The notes: a model not told the origin generated them from the letters alone. A stretch of 64,000 bases of DNA from Clostridium sporogenes (GCF_001020205.1 NZ_CP011663.1:1426001-1490000), one strand, 5' to 3'. Shown: positions 54,317 through 63,558, counted from the stretch's first letter. Translations and numbers: made by a program.

Positions 54317-54367
54317 TTTTTACATTGATCTGAAATTTAAATATATTGTTTCGGATCAATGTAAAAA
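54317..54367 (+). other. Long hairpin between cooS and cooF
   Basis: TTTTTACATTGATCTGAAA pairs with TTTCGGATCAATGTAAAAA (19 bp, one G-T) around a 13-nt loop. No T-run follows (ATATTAGC), so it may act as a processing or stability site that sets the cooS:cooF ratio. Confidence 0.65.
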
Positions 54368-54447
54368 TATTAGCTACAAGGTTAAATTGAAAGTAATTTA
54401 ATGTGATTATTAAATTGGTTTTTAAATGAGTTAAGGGGGAATTCTTT

Positions 54448-54891
54448 ATGAGAAGAATTATGATAAACAAAGATTTATGTGAAGGATGCCTAAACTGTGT
54501 TCTTGCCTGTATGTCAGAACATAATGAAAGGGGAAAATCCATATACGATTTAGATTTGGAAGATAAAGTTAATGAAAGTAGAAATCATATAGAGTTAGAT
54601 ATGCTAGGAAATAAAACCCCTATATTTTGTAGACACTGTGATAATCCAGAGTGCGTAAATACTTGTACAACTGGAGCTATGAGTAAAGATGAAAAGACTG
54701 GTGTAGTATCTTATAATAAAGATAAATGTGCAGCCTGTTTTATGTGTGTAATGAACTGTCCCTATGGAGTATTAAAGGCAGATGAAAAAAGCAGTAAAGT
54801 TATAATAAAATGTGATTTATGTAATGAAAGAGAAATACCTAGATGTGTAGAAAATTGCCCTACAGGAGCTATTTACGTAGAAGAAATTTAA
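54448..54891 (+). CDS. cooF: CooF-type ferredoxin with four 4Fe-4S sites
   Basis: A 147-residue iron-sulfur electron carrier. Cys groups are CEGCLNCVLAC, CRHCDNPECVNTC, CAACFMCVMNCPYG and CDLCNEREIPRCVENC, enough for four cubane clusters, as in CooF/HycB/DmsB-type proteins. It takes electrons from CooS, and its neighbour suggests transfer to a flavin enzyme. SD AAGGGGG before ATG. Confidence 0.93.
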   Translation: MRRIMINKDLCEGCLNCVLACMSEHNERGKSIYDLDLEDKVNESRNHIELDMLGNKTPIFCRHCDNPECVNTCTTGAMSKDEKTGVVSYNKDKCAACFMCVMNCPYGVLKADEKSSKVIIKCDLCNEREIPRCVENCPTGAIYVEEI

Positions 54892-55078
54892 AGTATATGA
54901 TAAAGATTAAGTGATTCAAAGAGTTTTAAGTTTTATTAAGAATAAAGTTAACATTTTATAGTTTAGGTGGTAAAATGAAATGGAAATAAATTACCGAAAG
55001 TTAGTATGAAATTTTCTTTAATTCGAAAGTTAGATTTTAGAATACTATAAAAATATTAAGGCTTGGGAGGTAGATAAT

Positions 55079-56305
55079 ATGAAATATGTAGTAATAGGGG
55101 CTAGTGCGGCAGGAATTTCAGCAGTTAAAACCTTGAGAAAATTAGATAAAGATTCGCAAATAGTTATGATTTCTAAAGATGATAAAGTATATTCAAGATG
55201 TTTATTACATCATTATATAGGCGGAAATAGAGAAATAGAAGGTTTATCTTTCATAGAAAAAGATTTTTTTATTAAGTATAATGTAAAGTGGATAAAAGGT
55301 AAAAAGGTAGAAAACATAGATATAGATAAAAAAATAGTAAAAGTACAGGGCAAAATTTCAGAACATTATGATAAATTGCTTGTATCATCAGGTTCTTATG
55401 CTTCTATACCACCAATAAAAAATCTAAGAGAAGCTAAGAGGGTATATACTCTAAGAGATTTAGATGATGCTATAGATATAAAAGAAGAGGCTAAAAAGAT
55501 TAAAAAAGCAGTGGTAATAGGAGCTGGACTAGTAGGCATAGATGCTACTATGGGATTAATAGAAAATGATGTAGAAGTAACTGTAGTAGAAATGGGTAAT
55601 AGAATGCTACCTCTTCAATTAGATCAAAAGGCATCAGAGACCTATGAAGAATTATTTAGAAAACATAATGTTAATATAAAAACTAATGTAGGAGCTGAGG
55701 AAGCTTTAATAAACGAAGATGGCAATGTTTGTGGGATAAAATTAAACAATGGTGAAACAATAAACTGTGATATTATAATTGTAGCAGCAGGAGTTAGACC
55801 TAATATAGATTTTATAGATACTGAAAAAATAAAAATAGAAAGAGGAATAGTAATAAACGATAACTGTGAAACAACAGTTAAAGATATATATGCTGCTGGG
55901 GATGTAACTTTTAGAGCTCCTATATGGCCAATAGCTATGAAACAAGGAAGAATAGCTGCTTATAATATGGTAGGAGAAAAAAAGTTATTAGATGATAATT
56001 TTGGGGCAAGAAATTCTATGAATTTTCTAGGAGTATACACTATATCTTTAGGGATAGTAGAGCCACAAGATGACAGTTACAAAGTAGATATAATAGATAA
56101 GAATGGGGTTTATAAAAAAATAATACACAAAGATGGAATTATATATGGGGCTATACTTCAAGGAGATATAGATTATGCTGGTGTATTAACAGAGCTTATA
56201 AAAAATAAAATAGATATATCAAAAATAAATAAGGATATATTTGATATAAGTTTTGCAGACTTTTTTAATATAAAAGAAAATGGAGAATTTAGTTACGAGA
56301 AATAA
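55079..56305 (+). CDS. FAD/NAD(P)-dependent oxidoreductase of the CODH cluster
   Basis: A 408-residue pyridine-nucleotide disulfide-type reductase: FAD-binding VVIGASAAGISAVKTL at the N-terminus, NAD(P)-binding VVIGAGLVGIDATMGL near 145-160, and the second FAD site IYAAGDVTF. It resembles NADH oxidase/rubredoxin reductase enzymes found next to cooS-cooF in other clostridia and likely moves electrons from CooF to NAD(P)+. The redox Cys (SRCLLHHYIGG, C-near 42) is retained. CGAAAGTTAG occurs twice in the leader (54995 and 55024). Its stop codon lies in the left end of the second repeat. Confidence 0.9.
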   Translation: MKYVVIGASAAGISAVKTLRKLDKDSQIVMISKDDKVYSRCLLHHYIGGNREIEGLSFIEKDFFIKYNVKWIKGKKVENIDIDKKIVKVQGKISEHYDKLLVSSGSYASIPPIKNLREAKRVYTLRDLDDAIDIKEEAKKIKKAVVIGAGLVGIDATMGLIENDVEVTVVEMGNRMLPLQLDQKASETYEELFRKHNVNIKTNVGAEEALINEDGNVCGIKLNNGETINCDIIIVAAGVRPNIDFIDTEKIKIERGIVINDNCETTVKDIYAAGDVTFRAPIWPIAMKQGRIAAYNMVGEKKLLDDNFGARNSMNFLGVYTISLGIVEPQDDSYKVDIIDKNGVYKKIIHKDGIIYGAILQGDIDYAGVLTELIKNKIDISKINKDIFDISFADFFNIKENGEFSYEK

Positions 56306-56967
56306 GGAAGTTATGACTTAACAACCTTTAAAGAGTGAGAATTAAAACAAGAAATACTTTTAGTCAATAGATAGCTATAAAAATAAAGAATACTAATATT
56401 TGTGCCCTAATATTTAAGCTAACGCTCTAATACCACGTCCTGTGGAAACAGAGCTAAATAAACGTCCTGTTTACTTTACGCTTAAATATTAGTTCACAAA
56501 TAAAGTATTCTAATTATTTTTCTAGATATCTATTTTCTCTAAAAGTATTTCTTGTTTTAATATCTTTAAAGGTTGTTATAATAATTTCCTACTGGGAGAA
56601 AACCCACAAAAGGATGCTATAATTGTGGATTTTACATAACAGAGTGGAGTAAAATCTTCCTTTTGTACTTTCCCTTCCCCATAGGAAATTTTCTTTAAGG
56701 AGTTATACTAGCTCCCCTTGGTTTTAAAATAGGGATATGTGGTGTAAAAGGCATTTGAACAAGATTAGAGATTCTTAGTTGTTTTTGCAAAATATATGTA
56801 TGCTCCAAATTATTGTTCGAACGGTCAGCGAGTTATAATTTGGAACCATATATTTTAAGAAAAAACAAATTAGAATCTCTTATTGAAGTGAGCTGCCTTT
56901 CTAATCACATATGCCATTTTTAAACCAAGGGTAGTATTAACCCTTTTTTAAGTCGCAATTTCCTTAA
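56302..56967 (+). repeat. Composite palindromic element, copy 2 (modules A, middle and B)
   Basis: Module A (56302-56595) is near-identical to the one at 39677, including AATACCACGTCCTGTGG and AAACGTCCTGTTTAC mini-hairpins. A middle foldback (TTTCCTACTGGG ... CCATAGGAAA, about 56588-56694) follows, then module B (56694-56967) with CGGTCAGCGAGTT at its centre. The right end, TTAAGTCGCAATTTCCTTAA, is the exact inverse of the left end of copy 1. The left end gives the stop codon of the oxidoreductase gene. No ORF inside. Confidence 0.88.
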
Positions 56968-57020
56968 AATATTTCAGTTTAGATTTTTCTTATTTCTGAC
57001 AATAGTATTTAATTTTATTA

Positions 57021-57038
57021 GTGAACATTAATATTCAC
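57021..57038 (+). promoter_or_regulatory. Palindromic site upstream of the DUF2680 gene
   Basis: GTGAACATTAATATTCAC is an inverted repeat with one central mismatch, about 85 bp before the start codon. It could be an operator; the cognate regulator is unknown. Confidence 0.4.
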
Positions 57039-57124
57039 AATTTCATCACAATTACCACAAAGTTTAATTAAAAATAAAGTTTATTATAATTACATAAGAT
57101 AAAAATAATTAGGAGGGAATAAAA

Positions 57125-57646
57125 ATGAAAAAGAAAAATTTAATGATAGCTTTAGCTATTACTTTATCTATAGGAATGGGAGCTACAGCTTATGCGGCTA
57201 ATAGCACAACTGCAAATAATACAAATGTAGATACTAAAAATGCACAAAATGTTAATGAAAGAGGAACAGGATTAGGGCTTAGAACAATTACAGGTAAAAG
57301 AGGATATGAATTTGGAACATCTATATTAAAAGACAAATTAAAATTAACTGATAAAGATATAGAAACTGCATTAAATTCTGGCAAATCAATGCATGATTTA
57401 GCAATAGAAAAGGGAATGAAGGAAGAAGATTTTAAAAAAGCTATGTATGATACAAAAGCAAAAGCTATAGATGAGGCTGTTAAAAAAGGAGACATAACAA
57501 AAGAAGAAGGAGAAAGCATAAAAGCTAGAATAAAAACTAATATAGATAATTGTAATGGGAAAAGAAAAGGTGGAAATGGTATGAATGGTGAAGGTAGAGG
57601 AAAGGGTCAGGGTAGAGGAAATGGCTCACATAGAAACATACAATAA
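57125..57646 (+). CDS. Secreted DUF2680 protein
   Basis: 173 residues with a signal peptide (cleavage near AYAA, ~24) and a mature protein in which LKLTDKDIETALNSGKSMHD, KGMKEEDFKKAM and VKKGDITKEEGESIKAR form the DUF2680 helical repeat. The C-terminus is rich in Gly, Asn, Lys and Arg (GGNGMNGEGRGKGQGRGNG). The DUF2680 family is common in clostridia with no known activity. SD AGGAGGG. It is followed by a bidirectional terminator. Confidence 0.85.
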   Translation: MKKKNLMIALAITLSIGMGATAYAANSTTANNTNVDTKNAQNVNERGTGLGLRTITGKRGYEFGTSILKDKLKLTDKDIETALNSGKSMHDLAIEKGMKEEDFKKAMYDTKAKAIDEAVKKGDITKEEGESIKARIKTNIDNCNGKRKGGNGMNGEGRGKGQGRGNGSHRNIQ

Positions 57647-57656
57647 TTAAGCTATA

Positions 57657-57704
57657 CAAAAGAGGTATCTGAAAATAGAGTTTATTTTCAGATACCTCTT
57701 TTCT
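57657..57704. terminator. Bidirectional terminator between convergent genes
   Basis: AAAAGAGGTATCTGAAAATA and TATTTTCAGATACCTCTTTT form a perfect 20-bp stem with an 8-nt loop. Confidence 0.88.
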
Positions 57705-57723
57705 GTCATAGAGAGCTATATAT

Positions 57724-58710
57724 TTATAATTTTATTTCAGTTTCTATAGTGGGGTCAGATGTGATTTTTAAGTTTTTATTAGTTTTTTTAAATAATTTTA
57801 TTAAATCTGATTTTTTCATTTCTAATAAAATTATAGACACAAGAATTAAAGCCATTCCTAATATTTGAACCAAATTTAAAGCTTGATTAAATACTATAAA
57901 GCCTAAAATAGAAGCTATAACTAGTTCCAAAGAGGATACCATGCTAGCTATGCTAGCCTCTATATATTGTACAGATTTTACATAGGCGGTGTTTGCAATA
58001 AGGGTACCTATAACACTCCAGAATATGTTTTTAAATAGAAAAAATAGATTATTAGAGCTTTTAAAAATATGAATGTTATTTTTCATATCCATAAAAGGAA
58101 ATAAAAATATAGCTGCAAATAAAAATGAATAGGTCAGCAAAGTATTATGGTTATAATGGTATTTTTCATTACTTACTTTAGCTAAAATTATTTGTAATGC
58201 AAAAGTAAATCCAGATATAAGCCCCCAAAATATACCTTTGGTACTTAGACTAAAATTTCCTAGTTTGTGTACTTCACACATCATAAAGCAACCTATCAAA
58301 ATTAATAGCATAGATATTGATTTTTGCAATGTAAATTTTTCTTTAAATATAAAGTAGGAAATAGTTACCACCCAAATTTGAGAAGTGTATAAAAACATAG
58401 TTGCCAAGGCTAAAGGAAGTAAATTTATAGTTACATTAAAGGCTATAAAACATCCTGCTATAACCACTATGCCATAAATTATAAAAAATAAAACACCTTT
58501 TTTATCTACTTTAAACAAAGAAGGATCTTTTTTAAAGGAATATATCAAGTAAAATATTGCAGGTATACTTGTTTTAAAAAAAGAAATTGTATAGTTATCA
58601 AAACCTAGATCTGCTAGATGCTTAGTAGGAACTCCTACATATCCCCAAAACATAGCTGCTAAAAGAACTAATATAAGTCCTAATTTTTTGTCGCTTACAC
58701 TTTTAAACAT
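57724..58710 (-). CDS. EamA/DMT family transporter
   Basis: A 328-residue carrier with ten helices and two EamA repeats (LAAMFWGYVGVPTKHL in the first and IFWSVIGTLIANTAYV in the second). DMT proteins export amino acids or other metabolites. A longer frame begins at 58764, but GGAGGG 5 nt before ATG 58710 sets the start. The leader contains a 25-codon ORF with its own ribosome site. Substrate unknown. Confidence 0.9.
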   Translation of the reverse strand: MFKSVSDKKLGLILVLLAAMFWGYVGVPTKHLADLGFDNYTISFFKTSIPAIFYLIYSFKKDPSLFKVDKKGVLFFIIYGIVVIAGCFIAFNVTINLLPLALATMFLYTSQIWVVTISYFIFKEKFTLQKSISMLLILIGCFMMCEVHKLGNFSLSTKGIFWGLISGFTFALQIILAKVSNEKYHYNHNTLLTYSFLFAAIFLFPFMDMKNNIHIFKSSNNLFFLFKNIFWSVIGTLIANTAYVKSVQYIEASIASMVSSLELVIASILGFIVFNQALNLVQILGMALILVSIILLEMKKSDLIKLFKKTNKNLKITSDPTIETEIKL

Positions 58711-58782
58711 TTTATCCCTCCACAATTTATGAAGATATTTTTGTCCTCTTTCTTTTGTTTGCAATAGCTCTTTTTATATACT

Positions 58783-58860
58783 TTAAGCCAAGATGGATTT
58801 TTTATTAGTCAGTATAATAACTAGTAAAAATCTCTTTTGTTTATTAATAATAGTATTCAC
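58783..58860 (-). CDS. Possible 25-residue leader ORF before the EamA gene
   Basis: GTG at 58860 with AGGAGG 7 nt upstream. The product reads MNTIINKQKRFLLVIILTNK and ends SILA. A possible promoter (TTATCA-17-TATAAT, about 58910-58940 on the minus strand) precedes it. LLVIIL is reminiscent of branched-chain leader peptides, but I see no terminator between it and the transporter, so attenuation is not supported. It may be a small membrane peptide or a chance ORF. Confidence 0.4.
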   Translation of the reverse strand: MNTIINKQKRFLLVIILTNKKSILA

Positions 58861-58982
58861 TTACAATCCTCCTATAAACAAAGAAATAAGCCTACCTTAT
58901 GTACGCCAATACAATTATATCATTTTATTTATGCTGTGATAATGTTTTGTTAGAGATTTTCTAATTATAATATTTTTTATGT

Positions 58983-59015
58983 GATATTGAAAATCGTTAT
59001 CGCATATGATAGTAT
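58983..59015 (+). promoter_or_regulatory. Fur box and promoter of the ABC transporter operon
   Basis: GATATTGAAAATCGTTATC (58983-59001) matches 16 of 19 positions of the Fur box GATAATGATAATCATTATC. It overlaps TTGAAA (58987-58992) of a possible promoter with TAGTAT 17 bp later (59010-59015). Iron repression of the four-gene operon is likely. Confidence 0.65.
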
Positions 59016-59048
59016 TATTAATGGATACATATATTCAGGGGGCGTTTT

Positions 59049-59417
59049 ATGATAAAAAGAGTTTTGTTATTAATTATAGGGTTTATTTCTTTAGGATTAG
59101 GTGTAATAGGTGTATTTTTACCTATATTACCTACAGTTCCTTTTTTATTATTATCATCTTTTTGTTTTATTAAAAGTTCTAAAAGAATAAGTATATGGTT
59201 TGAAAATACTAATATTTATAAAAAACATGTAAGAAGTTTCAAAGAAAACAAAGCTATGACATTAAAAACCAAATTATATATATTAATACCTGTATATGTA
59301 ATGCTTATAACTTTATTTTTTATAAAGGATATTTTGGCTATGAGAATAGCCATAGTTGTTTTATTAGTAGTTAAAACTATAGTATTTATAAAAATTAAAA
59401 CACTTAAGGAGGCGTGA
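59049..59417 (+). CDS. DUF454 (YbaN-like) membrane protein
   Basis: 122 residues with two to three helices. LGLGVIGVFLPILPTVPFLLLSSFCF and the FENTNIYKKHVRSFKENKAM loop are the DUF454 signature. First gene of a four-gene operon with two ABC half-transporters; DUF454 genes are often near iron or haem functions. It overlaps the leader of the next gene, and the next ribosome site is inside its end (AAGGAGG). Confidence 0.87.
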   Translation: MIKRVLLLIIGFISLGLGVIGVFLPILPTVPFLLLSSFCFIKSSKRISIWFENTNIYKKHVRSFKENKAMTLKTKLYILIPVYVMLITLFFIKDILAMRIAIVVLLVVKTIVFIKIKTLKEA

Positions 59418-59422
59418 ATTTT

Positions 59423-61228
59423 ATGATGATAGATAAAAGACTCATAAATTTATGTAGTGAGTCTAAGAAATATGTAAAGCTTACGGTATTGATGGATTGG
59501 ATATCTATGATTTGTAATACATCTGTAATAATATTATTAGGCAAATTTATTAACTGCGTATATAAAGGGGACAAGGTAAATTTAATAAAATATACACCTT
59601 TAGTAATTTCTATTTTGATTATAAGATTTGTATGTAATATTTATTATAGTAAATTTTCTTATTTATCCTCTGCAAAATCAAGAAGTACACTAAGAGAGCT
59701 TATTTATAAAAAGCTTTTAGATTTAGGACCTAACTATAATAAAACCTATAGCACCTCAACTATAGTACAGTTAACAGGAGAGGGAGTAGAAACTTTAGAA
59801 AATTATTTTGGAAGATATTTACCACAATTTTTCTATTCAATGTTAGCTCCAATTACTTTATTTTTTATTTTATCTTTTATATCTATCAAAGTAGCTTTAA
59901 TTTTAATAATTTGTGTACCTTTAATACCTATATCTATAGTGTGTATTATGAAAATAGCTAAAAAAATATTCAGAAATTATTGGGATATATATTCTGATTT
60001 AGGAGAAACTTTTTTAGAAAACCTACAAGGATTAACTACATTAAAAATATTTAATAGAGATGAAGAAAGACATGAAAAAATGAACAAAGATGCAGAAAAC
60101 TTTAGAAGAATAACTATGAAAGTATTATCTATGCAATTAAACTCTATAAATGTAATGGATTTTATTGCTTTCGGTGGGGCTGCTTTAGGAAGTATAGTTG
60201 CACTAAATGAGTTTAAAAATGGAAATGTATCTTTAGGGGGAGTTTTAATAATAATTCTTTTATCTTCAGAGTTTTTTATACCTTTAAGATTATTAGGATC
60301 TTTTTTTCATGTATCTATGAATGGAATAGCAGCATCAGAAAAAATATTTAAACTTTTAGATAGTGAGGTAGAAAATGAACAGTGTTCCTTTAAAAATCAC
60401 TTAAAAAGTTATAAAAATTCAGACAATAATTTGCCTAAAAATGAACAATGTTCTTTTAAATCTATGGAAGAAAAAAATAAAAAAATAAGTATAAAATTAG
60501 AAAATGTAGACTTTGGCTATGATAAACATAGAAAAGTACTTAGTAATGTAAATTTATATATGGATAATGGTGAATTTGTAGCAATTGTAGGAGAAAGTGG
60601 TAGTGGAAAAAGTACTATTGCTTCACTTATATTAAAAAACTATGGAATAGATAAAGGGAATATAAAGATAAAGAACTTAGAATATAAAGATATTTCTTTT
60701 AAAGATATATGTAAAAAAATTTCACTTATCTCTACTAATAGTTATATATTTAATGGAACAATTTTAGAAAATTTGTTAATGGCTAAAAAAGATGCAACGG
60801 AGGAAGAAATAGAACATGCTTTAAAAGTTGCAAATTTATATGACTTTGTAGAAGCTTTACCTAATGGATTAAAAACTAAAGTAGGAGAGGGTGGAAGTTT
60901 ACTATCTGGTGGTCAAAAACAAAGATTAGCTCTAGCCAGAACTATTTTAGGGAATAGAGATATGATTATTTTTGATGAAGCTACCTCTAATATAGATGTG
61001 GAAAGTGAAGAAAAGATTTGGCAGGCCATTTATAAATTATCCAAGGAAAAAACTATATTAGTGATTTCCCACAGATTAGCTAATGTGAAAAATGCAGATA
61101 AAATTTATGTGTTGGATAAGGGGAAAGTTGTAGAGGTGGGAAGTCACATAGATTTATATGAACAAGGGTCATATTATTATGATATGCTTACAAAACAACA
61201 GGCATTAGAAGCCTTAGGAGGTGCATAA
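59423..61228 (+). CDS. ABC exporter-type half-transporter, CydD-like (first of a pair)
   Basis: A 601-residue fusion of six helices and an ATPase. Walker A GESGSGKST, signature LLSGGQKQRLA, Walker B MIIFDEATS and switch SHRL are complete. Residues about 315-355 hold an odd linker with NEQCSFK twice, perhaps a short duplication. SD AAGGAGG supports ATG 59423 rather than the in-frame GTG at 59414. With the next protein it likely forms a heterodimer. The Fur box suggests transport linked to iron, haem or a siderophore, or a CydDC-like thiol or haem role. Confidence 0.9.
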   Translation: MMIDKRLINLCSESKKYVKLTVLMDWISMICNTSVIILLGKFINCVYKGDKVNLIKYTPLVISILIIRFVCNIYYSKFSYLSSAKSRSTLRELIYKKLLDLGPNYNKTYSTSTIVQLTGEGVETLENYFGRYLPQFFYSMLAPITLFFILSFISIKVALILIICVPLIPISIVCIMKIAKKIFRNYWDIYSDLGETFLENLQGLTTLKIFNRDEERHEKMNKDAENFRRITMKVLSMQLNSINVMDFIAFGGAALGSIVALNEFKNGNVSLGGVLIIILLSSEFFIPLRLLGSFFHVSMNGIAASEKIFKLLDSEVENEQCSFKNHLKSYKNSDNNLPKNEQCSFKSMEEKNKKISIKLENVDFGYDKHRKVLSNVNLYMDNGEFVAIVGESGSGKSTIASLILKNYGIDKGNIKIKNLEYKDISFKDICKKISLISTNSYIFNGTILENLLMAKKDATEEEIEHALKVANLYDFVEALPNGLKTKVGEGGSLLSGGQKQRLALARTILGNRDMIIFDEATSNIDVESEEKIWQAIYKLSKEKTILVISHRLANVKNADKIYVLDKGKVVEVGSHIDLYEQGSYYYDMLTKQQALEALGGA

Positions 61229-61229
61229 A

Positions 61230-62975
61230 ATGAAAAGAAGGTCTGGATTTAGTATAATGAAAAGGCTTATTTTAGAAGTTAAGCCTTTAATGCCAATAAT
61301 GACCATTACAGTAACTATGGGGGTTTTAGGGTTTTTAGCAGCTATTTCTATTACTTCCTTTGGAGCTGTAGCTATAGGTGATGCTTTAGGAGGAAAAAGC
61401 ATAGTATCCTTTAAAAGTGCCATAACAATAATTATTGTTTCTGCAATATTAAGAGGTTTATTTAGATATGTAGAACAACTTTCCGGTCATTATATAGCCT
61501 TTAAAATATTAGCAATATTAAGAGATAAAGTGTTTACTTCTTTAAGAAAATTAGCACCAGCAAAATTGGAAACAAAAGAAAAAGGAAATTTAATTTCTAT
61601 AATAACTTCTGACATTGAACTTTTAGAAGTTTTTTATGCTCATACTATTGCACCCATATTAATAGCTATAATTACATCAACTATAATAACCATAGTATTA
61701 TTTAATATTAATATTTATTTAGGCATACTAGCTATATTATTTTACTCTATCATAGGTTTTGTTATTCCTTATTATTCTTCAAAGATAGGCAATAAATCAG
61801 CTTTAGAATATAGAAATACTTTTGGAGAAACTAATTCTTATTTATTAGATTCATTAAGAGGATTAAAAGAGATATTGCTTTACGATAATGGACAAGAAAG
61901 ATTAGATAATATAAATAAAAACTCTAATAAATTAAATGAAAAATTAAAGGTTATAAAAGATCATGAGGGCATAATAAGGGCTACAACAGATTTTACTATA
62001 ATGTTTGCTATAGTAACTTATACTTTAGTAGGATACAATCTATATATGAAACATATATTAGATCTTAGTTATATGATTTTAGCAATTGTTATTATTGCTT
62101 CATCCTTCGGACCAGTAGTAGCTTTAAGTAATCTTTCAAATAATTTGCTCTACACTTTTGCCTCTGCTGAAAGAGTATTTAGTATTTTAGATGAGGAGCC
62201 TATGGTAGAAGAAATAGACAGAGGAGAAAAAATATTAAATACTAATATAGTATATGATAATGTAAGCTTTTCCTATCAAGGAAGAAAAAATAAAATATTA
62301 GAAAATGTAAGATTATCTATAAATGAAAAAGAAAAGATAGCTATAGTAGGAGAAAGTGGTACAGGGAAAAGTACCTTTGTAAAACTTCTTATGAGATTTT
62401 GGGATGTTAATAAAGGGGATATTTTTATAGGAGAAAATTCTATTAAAAATATAGAAACAAAAAATCTTAGAAAAAATCAAACTCTAATAAGTCAAGAAAC
62501 TTTTTTGTTTAATGAAACTATAGAAGAGAACATAAAAATGGCAAATATAAAGGCTAGTAGGGAACAGGTAATAGAAGCTGCTAAAAAAGCATCTATACAT
62601 GATTTTATAGAAAATCTTCCTAAAGGCTATGAAACAAAAGTAGGAGAGCTTGGTGGAAACTTATCATCAGGAGAAAAACAAAGGATAGGGCTTGCAAGAG
62701 CTTTTATAAATGAAGCACCTATATTAATATTAGACGAGCCTACTAGCAATTTAGATACTTTAAATGAAGGACAAATACTAAAAGCAATAAATGAAAATTG
62801 TGAGCATAGAAGTATAATACTTATATCCCATAGAAAATCTACTACAGCTATATGTAATAAAACTATAGAATTAAAGAATTCAAAGATGGACCTAGTTGAA
62901 AGTAGTTTTGCTTTAAAATCTATTGAAAATGATGATTTAAATGAAAAATCAGAAAGAAAAGTGGCACTAGCATAA
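61230..62975 (+). CDS. ABC exporter-type half-transporter, CydC-like (second of the pair)
   Basis: A 581-residue partner protein with an N-terminal six-helix domain and an ATPase. Walker A GESGTGKST, signature NLSSGEKQRIG (Ser-Ser-Gly instead of Ser-Gly-Gly), Walker B ILILDEPTS and switch SHRKST. The Lys after the switch His-Arg and the variant signature suggest some asymmetry of the ATP sites, as in heterodimers. SD AGGAGG before ATG 61230 (GTG 61221 is in frame but has no spaced SD). The start is 1 bp after the previous stop. Confidence 0.9.
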   Translation: MKRRSGFSIMKRLILEVKPLMPIMTITVTMGVLGFLAAISITSFGAVAIGDALGGKSIVSFKSAITIIIVSAILRGLFRYVEQLSGHYIAFKILAILRDKVFTSLRKLAPAKLETKEKGNLISIITSDIELLEVFYAHTIAPILIAIITSTIITIVLFNINIYLGILAILFYSIIGFVIPYYSSKIGNKSALEYRNTFGETNSYLLDSLRGLKEILLYDNGQERLDNINKNSNKLNEKLKVIKDHEGIIRATTDFTIMFAIVTYTLVGYNLYMKHILDLSYMILAIVIIASSFGPVVALSNLSNNLLYTFASAERVFSILDEEPMVEEIDRGEKILNTNIVYDNVSFSYQGRKNKILENVRLSINEKEKIAIVGESGTGKSTFVKLLMRFWDVNKGDIFIGENSIKNIETKNLRKNQTLISQETFLFNETIEENIKMANIKASREQVIEAAKKASIHDFIENLPKGYETKVGELGGNLSSGEKQRIGLARAFINEAPILILDEPTSNLDTLNEGQILKAINENCEHRSIILISHRKSTTAICNKTIELKNSKMDLVESSFALKSIENDDLNEKSERKVALA

Positions 62976-63029
62976 ATTTAATAAAATTAAATATTTAAAA
63001 GAGCTGCGGTTTTAAGAGGTGTTGTTTAT

Positions 63030-63344
63030 ATGAAAAAATCCAGAATAGAAAAGCAAAAGGAAAGTATAGAATTTATGATAGATCTATATTGTAGAAAAAA
63101 ACATAAAACAAAAGAAGCATTATGCGATGAGTGCAGGGAACTTTTACAATATGCCAAATTTAGATTAGATCATTGCAGATTTGGAGAAAATAAACCAAAC
63201 TGTGGTAGCTGTAAAATTCATTGCTATAAAAAGGAAATGAGAGAGAAAATAATAGAAGTAATGAAATTTTCTGGACCAAGAAGCTTAATATATAATCCTA
63301 AAATAGCCTTTGAACATTTAGTAGATAAGCTTAAATATAAATAA
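63030..63344 (+). CDS. YgbA-like 'nitrous oxide-stimulated promoter' family protein (PF11756)
   Basis: 104 residues with Cys-rich pairs (LCDEC, HCRFG, CGSCKIHC) and the family end FSGPRSLIYNPKIAFEHL. The cysteines suggest Fe-S or zinc binding. E. coli YgbA is controlled by NO through NsrR; its function is unclear. Here it closes the Fur-box operon, so it may serve iron or Fe-S handling. Start ATG after AAGAGG. Confidence 0.88.
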   Translation: MKKSRIEKQKESIEFMIDLYCRKKHKTKEALCDECRELLQYAKFRLDHCRFGENKPNCGSCKIHCYKKEMREKIIEVMKFSGPRSLIYNPKIAFEHLVDKLKYK

Positions 63345-63354
63345 AATATTAAAG

Positions 63355-63436
63355 TGGGATGTCTCAAGATAAAATAGATTTAATTTTAAAACCACAAATA
63401 TAAAAATTAAATCTATTTTTAGACATCCCATTTTAG
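63355..63436 (+). terminator. Long terminator-like hairpin after the ABC operon
   Basis: TGGGATGTCT and AGACATCCCA pair at the base, and AAATAGATTTAATTTT with AAAATTAAATCTATTT inside, so the arms match over about 28 bp with small loops. TTTTAGTTTTATTT follows. Confidence 0.8.
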
Positions 63437-63558
63437 TTTTATTTGTACATACTTTGTAAAAAAAATTTTTACTATGATAAATTTTTTAGACTATATTGGA
63501 TATTTATAGTAATAATTTATAATTATAGCCCACAAGAGTTTTAACTTCATATATAAGT

